Shown: positions 1 to 5,600 of the stretch, one piece after another
How the letters are laid out: the number at the start of each line of letters is the position of its first letter
Numbering within the stretch: position 1 is the first letter of the stretch
Assembly (NCBI GenBank): GCA_028715225.1
Contig: JAQUSH010000026.1
Location: 1 to 8,722 of the forward strand
Length of the DNA stretch: 8,722 nt
Direction of reading: 5' to 3'
Source of the DNA: Candidatus Aenigmatarchaeota archaeon
GTDB lineage: Archaea > Aenigmatarchaeota > Aenigmatarchaeia > Aenigmatarchaeales > Aenigmatarchaeaceae
Translations under genes and position numbers: made by a program
Notes under the pieces: model-generated
Seen by the model: the letters and a program-made list of their open reading frames with translations, nothing else
Told to the model about the DNA's origin: nothing
Database searches by the model: none

Positions 1-360
1 TTCGTTACAAATATTGAAGAAGCAATAGGCGGAAATACTGTTATATCTATAGCAAATAGGGGAACAGCTCCTGCAGAATATCTTTCAGTTAAAGCAAGAG
101 CAGGAAACCTAGAGAAAGAATATTACATAGGTTCTTTGGATTCAGGAGACTATGAGACAATAAATTTCCCAAAATCTGGAATAGGAAAATATGATCTAAA
201 TCTAACTTTGCAGTACAGAGACAAATTCAACAACGATTATATTGAAGAAAAAATGATAGTTGTAAGTCCTACGATAGGAATGAGCCCTACGCTTGTGATA
301 GTGTTATTGGCTGTATTTGTAGGAGTATTCTGGTATTATAACAAATACAAAAAAAAGTGA
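1..360 (+). CDS. C-terminal part of a membrane-anchored extracellular beta-sandwich (CARDB/S-layer-like) protein, 5' truncated
   Basis: The frame is open from the first base of the window and ends at TGA 358-360, so the gene begins upstream; about 119 residues are visible. The first ~95 residues look like an extracellular Ig-like or CARDB/COG1361-type beta-sandwich: alternating beta strands with a segment reading NRGTAPAEYLSVKAR, typical of the strand where these domains describe balanced or derivative terms, and a conserved-looking SGDYETINF turn. The last ~25 residues form one transmembrane helix (SPTLVIVLLAVFVGVFW) followed by YYNKYKKK, a positively charged cytoplasmic end, so the domain faces outside. 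The gene ends 5 nt before the ABC permease start and is probably cotranscribed with it. In archaea such proteins commonly accompany MacB-type exporters, as accessory or fusion partners. The domain family assignment is by pattern only; a TTG at 136 is internal and not the true start. Confidence 0.7.
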   Translation, partial: FVTNIEEAIGGNTVISIANRGTAPAEYLSVKARAGNLEKEYYIGSLDSGDYETINFPKSGIGKYDLNLTLQYRDKFNNDYIEEKMIVVSPTIGMSPTLVIVLLAVFVGVFWYYNKYKKK

Positions 361-365
361 TTTGA

Positions 366-1415
366 TTGTTTAAAGAGAGCCTGAGGATATCTTTGTATAG
401 CATTAAGCGGAAAAAGGTAACTTCAGCTTTGACAATTCTTGGTTTAGTTATAGGAATAGCAGCTATTGTTAGTCTTATTTCTATTGGATCTGGATTGGAA
501 AATGCAATCTCATCTCAACTTGAAGAGTTTGGCGCAGACAAGATAATGGTTATGGCTAGCATGACAGGAGGAATGTCAGGGCCGATGGCATCAGGACAGA
601 CACTATCTGATAGCGATGCTGATATGATTGAAGACATAAGCGGAGTCAATATGGCAGTCGGAATGTACATTAAGACTAGCACTGTAAAATACAATGATGA
701 AACTGTAACTACATACGTTATGGGTCTGCCTGGCAAGCAGGCACAGGAATTCTTTTCAGACATACAGTCAATAGATCTGGAAAAGGGAAAATTCTTTAAA
801 CAGGAAGATGGAAGAGTTGCTGTAATTGGAAACAAGCTAGCTCATAATATTTTTGACAAAGATGTGAGAATAGGATCTTATCTTGAGATATCAAATCAAA
901 AATTCAAGGTAATAGGAATAATGAAGAGCGCAGGAGATCCTGAGATGGATCAGGCTGTCATGATGCCGCTTGATACTGCAAGAAATATGTATGAAGCTGA
1001 AGACGAATTAACAATGGTTTATGTTAAAGCTTCAGATGAAACAAGAGTAGATTATGTTGCCAAAAAAATAGAAGAAGAATTAGATGACAAATACGGAGAA
1101 AATACTTACATGGCTATGACAAGCGAGCAGATGATGGAAACAATCGGCACAATATTTTCAATCATATCATTATTTTTAGGAGGCATTGCTTCAATTGCTT
1201 TGCTAGTAGCTGGTGTTGGAATAACAAACACAATGTTCATGTCTGTTATGGAAAGAACAAGAGAGATTGGAGTCATGAAAGCAATAGGTGCTACAAACAT
1301 TAAAATTCTAGAAATATTTTTAATTGAATCTGCTCTCATAGGATTAATCGGAGGAATAATCGGATGCGTGTTAGGGTTCGCAATATCTTACGCAGTATCT
1401 TTTGCAGCTGTTTAA
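366..1415 (+). CDS. MacB/FtsX-type ABC transporter permease, truncated by an in-frame stop
   Basis: Inner membrane subunit of a MacB-like ABC exporter (envelope or lipoprotein/peptide export class in the wider family; substrate unknown here). The N-terminus reads ESLRISLYSIKRKKVTSAL followed by TM1 (about residues 20-41), the typical MacB_PCD start. An extracellular periplasmic-core domain spans about 45-255, then TM2 (about 262-290), the ERTREIGVMKAIGAT coupling motif from residue 296, and TM3 (about 315-345). The start is TTG at 366; the in-frame codon just before it is TGA, so nothing further upstream is possible, and GTGAT at 357-361, overlapping the previous stop, serves as ribosome binding site. 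Translation stops at TAA 1413-1415 after 349 residues, before TM4 and the usual C-terminal WPARKA..NPVDALRYE motif, which lies in the same frame just downstream. Family members are about 400 residues. The partner ATPase is not in the window. As encoded, the product is probably not functional unless the stop is an error or read through. Confidence 0.85.
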   Translation: MFKESLRISLYSIKRKKVTSALTILGLVIGIAAIVSLISIGSGLENAISSQLEEFGADKIMVMASMTGGMSGPMASGQTLSDSDADMIEDISGVNMAVGMYIKTSTVKYNDETVTTYVMGLPGKQAQEFFSDIQSIDLEKGKFFKQEDGRVAVIGNKLAHNIFDKDVRIGSYLEISNQKFKVIGIMKSAGDPEMDQAVMMPLDTARNMYEAEDELTMVYVKASDETRVDYVAKKIEEELDDKYGENTYMAMTSEQMMETIGTIFSIISLFLGGIASIALLVAGVGITNTMFMSVMERTREIGVMKAIGATNIKILEIFLIESALIGLIGGIIGCVLGFAISYAVSFAAV

Positions 1416-1565
1416 TTTTTGCCAGTTGGCTTGCAGATTGAAATAACTCCATGGCTGATTGGTTTAGGATTAGGATTTTCAACAGGTGTCGGCATTTTAG
1501 CTGGTTTATGGCCTGCAAGAAAGGCATCTAAATTAAATCCAGTTGATGCGCTGAGATATGAGTAA
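1416..1565 (+). pseudogene. Detached C-terminal end of the MacB-like permease (TM4 and NPVDALRYE tail)
   Basis: Reading on past TAA 1413-1415 in the same frame gives 49 sense codons and a second stop, TAA 1563-1565. They encode FLPVGLQIEITPWL, then a glycine-rich transmembrane helix (LIGLGLGFSTGVGILAGL) and WPARKASKLNPVDALRYE. This last motif is the signature C-terminus of MacB/LolC-family permeases and supplies the fourth membrane helix missing from the upstream reading frame. Adding these codons gives 399 sense codons plus the stop, the normal family length. There is no ATG and no ribosome binding site; a TTG at 1419 is the only possible restart. One base change (for example TAT or GAA to TAA) would explain the break, since the frame is unchanged on both sides. 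Confidence 0.85.
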
Positions 1566-1575
1566 AAAACAAAGA

Positions 1576-1583
1576 TTTATATA
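1576..1583 (+). promoter_or_regulatory. TATA box for the Sm-like/eL37 operon
   Basis: TTTATATA centred about 26 nt before ATG 1606, preceded by the purine-rich stretch AAAGA that could act as a BRE. This spacing predicts transcription starting at or next to the start codon, i.e. a leaderless mRNA, and there is no Shine-Dalgarno-like sequence before the gene. Confidence 0.5.
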
Positions 1584-1605
1584 GCTTACAACAATATCTA
1601 AATTG

Positions 1606-1833
1606 ATGAATATGAGTTCAAGACCATTAGATGTATTGGATAAAGCGAAAGGAAAAAGAGTAATCATAAAACTGAAAAACGGCGTAGAAATAACAGGTGT
1701 GCTTCAGGCATTTGATCTGCACTTGAACATATGGCTGGAAGATTCAGTTGAAAGAAAAAATGACTCTGAGATAAAGCTTGGTTCTTCTTTAGTAAGAGGA
1801 GACACAATAATTCTTATCTCTCCGGCTGAATAG
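1606..1833 (+). CDS. Archaeal Sm-like (LSm/SmAP) RNA-binding protein
   Basis: A 75-residue Sm-fold protein, which in archaea assembles into heptameric rings that bind U-rich RNA. Sm1 covers about residues 18-46 (VIIKLKNGVEITGVLQAFD followed by LHLNIWLED), with the D-x-H-x-N RNA-binding signature (DLHLN) intact. Sm2 is near the end, KLGSSLVRGDTIILISP, with the expected RGD turn. The N-terminus SSRPLDVLDKAKGK matches the usual archaeal RPLDVL helix. Start choice: TTG 1603, ATG 1606 and ATG 1612 are in frame; ATG 1606 is preferred because the TATA box lies at the leaderless distance from it, but 1612 is possible. The ribosomal protein eL37 gene follows 10 nt downstream; this pairing of archaeal LSm with L37e is a widely conserved operon, which strengthens both calls. 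Length and motifs are normal for the family. Confidence 0.93.
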   Translation: MNMSSRPLDVLDKAKGKRVIIKLKNGVEITGVLQAFDLHLNIWLEDSVERKNDSEIKLGSSLVRGDTIILISPAE

Positions 1834-1837
1834 GTGA
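1833..1837 (+). promoter_or_regulatory. Ribosome binding site of the eL37 gene
   Basis: GGTGA overlaps the last base of the Sm-like gene's TAG stop and lies 6 nt before ATG 1844. It matches the anti-Shine-Dalgarno end of archaeal 16S rRNA (GGAGGTGAT complement), supporting translation from an internal operon position. Confidence 0.6.
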
Positions 1838-1843
1838 AAGAGT

Positions 1844-2029
1844 ATGGCAAAAGGAACACCTTCTTTTGGTAAGCATAACAAAACAAGTCACATACCTTGC
1901 AGGAGATGCGGATGTCATTCTTATCACGTAAGGCAGAAAAGATGCGGACACTGCGGTTATCCAGATTCTAAAATAAAGAAGTTTGCATGGAACTGGAAGA
2001 ATGTTCTTACACGAAGCAGAAAGAAATAG
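1844..2029 (+). CDS. rpl37e: Large ribosomal subunit protein eL37 (L37e)
   Basis: A 61-residue zinc-binding protein of the large ribosomal subunit, found in archaea and eukaryotes but not bacteria. The N-terminus [21 protein letters not shown] is the characteristic eL37 start (KGT.SFGK...TH..CRRCG). Four cysteines form the C4 zinc finger, C19/C22 (CRRC) and C34/C37 (CGHC), with YHVRQKRC between them; C24 is an extra cysteine also typical of the family. The basic, tryptophan-containing tail ([15 protein letters not shown]) would contact rRNA. Length is standard. The gene is the second in an operon with the Sm-like gene and has a GGTGA site at 1833-1837. It ends in TAG 2027-2029, followed by a T-rich stretch that doubles as the promoter of the next gene. 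Confidence 0.97.
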   Translation: MAKGTPSFGKHNKTSHIPCRRCGCHSYHVRQKRCGHCGYPDSKIKKFAWNWKNVLTRSRKK

Positions 2030-2030
2030 G

Positions 2031-2048
2031 TATTTAAAGTTTTATATA
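2031..2048 (+). promoter_or_regulatory. TATA-like region upstream of the 149-aa gene
   Basis: Two overlapping candidates: TATTTAAA at 2031-2038, centred about 26 nt before ATG 2061, and TTTATATA at 2041-2048, about 16 nt before it. The first has the leaderless spacing and is preferred. The TTTT at 2040-2043 may also help end transcription of the upstream operon. Confidence 0.4.
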
Positions 2049-2060
2049 TAATTCTAATTT

Positions 2061-2510
2061 ATGGATAGACGCGCAGATTATGAAATTGGAAGAACGGATG
2101 AAAAAACCACAATAGAATTTAATGATATACTTGGAGGTTATAATGATTCTAAAAAGATACCAAACATTTACAAAGATCTGATGGAAGAACTTAAACCGAA
2201 GAAATTAGCAGCACGTTATGATAACGATAGGTTGGTATTTTTGCAATTACCAAACTCGAGAGGAGGAAGCTACGATTGGCGTTTAATGAAGAAGGATGAA
2301 GCGACATTATTTTTTGAAATTTATGGTTCATGGGAAGGATATGCGCATGAAAATTCTTCTCAGCCTAAAGTTGATGATCAAAAAGAATTCAGGTCTTTGT
2401 CTGATCACTTTAGAATGGGGAGGATAACAATAATCCCACCAAATAAAAAAATAGAAGAAATCATAATGAGTGTTTTGATAAAATATCCAGCACATTCTGA
2501 AAAGAAGTAA
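2061..2510 (+). CDS. Uncharacterised soluble 149-aa protein
   Basis: I do not recognise this family. The product is 149 residues, with no signal peptide and no membrane helix, so probably cytoplasmic. It is rich in charged residues throughout: an N-terminal DRRADYEIGRTDEKTTIEF, then a K/E-rich helix (NIYKDLMEELKPKKLAARYDN), a beta-like hydrophobic strand (RLVFLQLPN) followed by RGGSYDWRLMKKDE, an aromatic strand (TLFFEIYGSWEGYAHEN), and a C-terminal alpha/beta stretch with MGRITIIPPNKKIEEIIMSVLIKYP. The aromatic W/Y/F clusters and the short RGG and PP turns could make a compact alpha+beta fold. No cysteines, so no zinc ribbon. It has its own promoter-like sequence and a good leaderless ATG; it sits between a ribosomal protein gene and a tRNA, which hints at but does not prove a translation-related role. 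Codon use and composition look like its neighbours. Confidence 0.75.
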   Translation: MDRRADYEIGRTDEKTTIEFNDILGGYNDSKKIPNIYKDLMEELKPKKLAARYDNDRLVFLQLPNSRGGSYDWRLMKKDEATLFFEIYGSWEGYAHENSSQPKVDDQKEFRSLSDHFRMGRITIIPPNKKIEEIIMSVLIKYPAHSEKK

Positions 2511-2517
2511 TTATATA
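2511..2517 (+). promoter_or_regulatory. Box A (TATA) of the tRNA-Lys gene
   Basis: TTATATA immediately after the TAA stop of the preceding gene, centred about 32 nt before the first base of the mature tRNA. This is a normal archaeal tRNA promoter distance and implies a short 5' leader removed by RNase P. Confidence 0.5.
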
Positions 2518-2545
2518 AGCATTGTAATTATAATTTAGTTCTATT

Positions 2546-2622
2546 GGGTTCATAGCTCAGTTTGGTAGAGCACCTGCCTCTTAAGCAGGGGGTCGCGGGT
2601 TCGAATCCCGTTGGGCCCACCA
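2546..2622 (+). tRNA. tRNA-Lys (anticodon CUU), CCA encoded
   Basis: A complete 77-nt cloverleaf with no intron. Acceptor stem GGGTTCA (2546-2552) pairs with TGGGCCC (2612-2618), with two G-U pairs; the discriminator is A2619 and CCA is encoded at 2620-2622. The D stem is GCTC/GAGC (2555-2558 and 2568-2571). The anticodon stem CCTGC/GCAGG encloses loop CTCTTAA (2578-2584), giving anticodon CTT at 2580-2582, which reads AAG lysine codons. The variable loop is 5 nt, and the T stem GCGGG/CCCGT encloses TTCGAAT (2600-2606). All invariant positions look normal. A box A lies upstream; a short T run at about 2629-2632 may terminate the transcript. Confidence 0.97.
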
Positions 2623-2664
2623 ATCTAATTTTATAACAAAACAGCATCATTGTAATAAGATATG

Positions 2665-2672
2665 TATAAATA
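2665..2672 (+). promoter_or_regulatory. TATA box of the beta-helix surface protein gene
   Basis: TATAAATA centred about 27 nt before ATG 2696, so the mRNA is predicted to be leaderless. No Shine-Dalgarno-like sequence is present. The surface protein therefore seems to have its own promoter, separate from the tRNA upstream. Confidence 0.5.
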
Positions 2673-2695
2673 TCTATTAGCGACATGATTTATTT

Positions 2696-5600
2696 ATGAA
2701 GATGCCGTATGTTTTAATAATTTTAATATTTGTAATAATACTTTCTTCTACATCATATTCTTATAATATAACGGCTAATGGACTTTACTGTGGCAGTTGT
2801 TCTGATTGTACTGATGCAATAAATAATGTTACTACAAATGTTACCTATCTTAATGCTTCTATTTCTACAACTTCAACCTGCATAAACAGTCCAAGTAGTT
2901 TTAATAATGAAATATTTGATTGTCAGGGCTATACGATAGATGGAGATGATTCTGGGGTATCGGATCGCGGGATATTAATAAATACTAAAAATAATGTTAC
3001 CGTTAGGAATTGTATAATAACGGATTTTTATGAAGGTTTGCGAATATCATCTTCATCTTATAACAATACGTTATACAATAATACTGTTACTTCAAACACA
3101 AGAGGAATATATCTTTACACTAGTTCAAAATATAATAATGTAACAAATAATACTGTGAATGCAAATACTGTTTATGGCATTTACATAGCAGGAGCAAGCA
3201 ATAATACATTCATTAATAATTCGATTGTTTCTAATACAAATTATGGTTTGTATATGACACCAGCATATGATAGTACAGGATCAGATAATAATACCTTTTT
3301 TACAAATAATTTTTCAGATAATATATATAATTTTTTAGCTGAATCATTGGGTACACATTATCATAATATAATTGATAGTAGTAATATTATTGATACGAAT
3401 TATAATATTTACTATAATTATTCAATAGAAAATATAGTATTCAATACAACCACTGCACCAAATGCAGGACTTGTAATATGCGCAAATTGTTCAGGTGTAA
3501 CAGTTAAAGATCTTAATCTTAGTTCTGATAATTACTATAATTTTATGTTAATTAAAACAAATAATTCAATAATTGATAATATTACATCAAATTCTAATTA
3601 TTATGGGATTTTAGTAAATTCTTCATATAATAATACAATAAAGAATAGCGTTGCAAATTCTAATACAAACTATGGAGCATATCTTTATGCGTCACATAAT
3701 AATACTTTTTACAATAATACTTTTAGTACAAATATTGAAGGAATACATATAGAAGAATCAACTAACAATAGTATATACAACAATACAATGAGTTCTAATA
3801 CAAACTATGGAGCATATCTTTCTTTAGCAAATAACAATACATTAAATAACAATACATTGAATACAAATATTGTTGCACTTTATTTGTTAGATTCTTCAAA
3901 TAACACGTTATCAAACAATAGTGGATTATCTAATACGGGATATGGAATTTATATCACAAACTTTACAGCTATAGGTTCGTATAATGACATACTTTACAAT
4001 AGTTTCAATTTTACAAATGGTTTGTATGTTCAAACTAGCGATAATACTCTAATTGGCAATAATTTCAATTTTGGATCAGCAGGAATTATAATATCTTATG
4101 CGAATAATAACAGTTTTACGAATAATACAGTTGGTTCAAAAACAACATATGCGTTTTCTTTTTCTTCAGGAATTAATAATGTATTAATAAATAATAGTTT
4201 TTCTAATAATACTCAAACATTTAATATCGATACAACGGATTATTTCCAAAATTTTTATAATACAATAGATAATACAAACACAATAGATAGTACCGATAGA
4301 GTTTATTGTAATTATTCAATGTCTGATTATACATTCAATACAAGTAGTGTTGAAAATGTAAAAATGTTCATATGTATTAATTGTACAGATATAGTTGTTA
4401 AGGATTTTAATTTGAGTATGTACAATAGTTATAGTCTGATTTTATCAAAAACAAATAATACACTAATTCAAAACGTAACAATATCATCAGATTCAGATTA
4501 TGGTTTTTATGTTGCGCATTCAACAAACATTACTATGAAAAATAATACATTTGAACCAGTTGTAAATAGCGGTATATATTTAGTATTTTCTAATAACAGT
4601 AGCATAATAAATAATACAATTAATCTAAATGATTATGTTAATTCACAAGGAATCGTATTTGGTGGTTCATCTAATAATACAATAGACAATAATTCCATAA
4701 CTTATAAATTTAGAGGAATTCAACTAGGTTTAGGAGGAACAGGCGGTTCGGAAAATAATACAATAAATAATAATTATTTAAATTCTTTAGGTTATGGAGG
4801 AATTTTTATAGCGTCATCAAATAATAATACTATATCAAATAATACAATAAATAATAATACCTTTGGGGAGTCTGATTCATTTGGAATTTCTTTAGTAGGT
4901 TCAAACGGAACCATTGTTGCTAACAATACACTAACATTAAACGACAGGGGGATATATATCGCGGAGTCAGATAACAGTAAGGTTTTAAATAATATTATCA
5001 ATACTAGTGACGAATATGGAATATATATTATGCTAACTTCAAATTCTAATATTTCTGGGAATTCTATGAATGATAACAATTATAGTATTTTGATGGAATT
5101 CAATGAAACGGGTTCTTATGGTTTAGATCAACAATATTTTAATCATATAATAGATACAACAAACACAATAGATAATAAAATAACATATTATTATAGAAAT
5201 CAACAAGATGCAAATCTTAATCCAACAAATCCTGGATTTATGGGTTGTTTTAATTGTTCAAATGTGACATTTAGAGATTTTTCAATATCAGGAAGTGGAC
5301 AAGGTATAATTTTTGCAAGTACAAATAATTCATATGCAACAAATGTTACAGTTGGTAATAATTATATTGGTTTCTTTTTAGATGCCTCTTCAGAAAATAA
5401 CACTATTAGCGATTCTTTCATATATAATAATCCTTATAGAACAATAATAGATTTGGGGACAGGAAATACTTTTTCTGATAATATTTATATGTATGATATG
5501 ATCGTACCGTCTTCAAGCACTTGGTATAGCAGTTTTAATGAATATTCTTTCAAACTTTCAAATTTGACTTATGGCAATTCAACATGTTCACTAAATATCG

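Noticed and set aside
515..835. 106-aa reverse-strand ORF inside the permease gene
   Set aside because: It is antisense to a clearly conserved MacB-like permease, has no start signals, and its composition is what the complement of that gene would give.
1413..1415. TAA as a recoded sense codon
   Set aside because: TAA also ends the 149-aa gene, the surface protein and the small membrane protein in this window, so reassignment is not supported; the readthrough of one site remains possible but unproven.
1405..1425. Frameshift at the T-run next to the permease stop
   Set aside because: The C-terminal motif downstream is in the same frame as the upstream part, so a substitution, not an indel, explains the break.
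2578..2590. Intron in the tRNA anticodon loop
   Set aside because: The loop is exactly 7 nt and the stem pairs perfectly, so the gene is uninterrupted.
2623..2695. Integration site or mobile element remnant at the tRNA 3' end
   Set aside because: No repeat of the tRNA 3' end and no integrase gene occur in the window; the stretch holds just a T run and the next gene's TATA box.
2960..5460. Dense AT-rich short repeats resembling a CRISPR or minisatellite array
   Set aside because: Repeats are imperfect, in frame, encode NNT-rich PbH1 coils of 20-24 residues, and lack uniform spacers.
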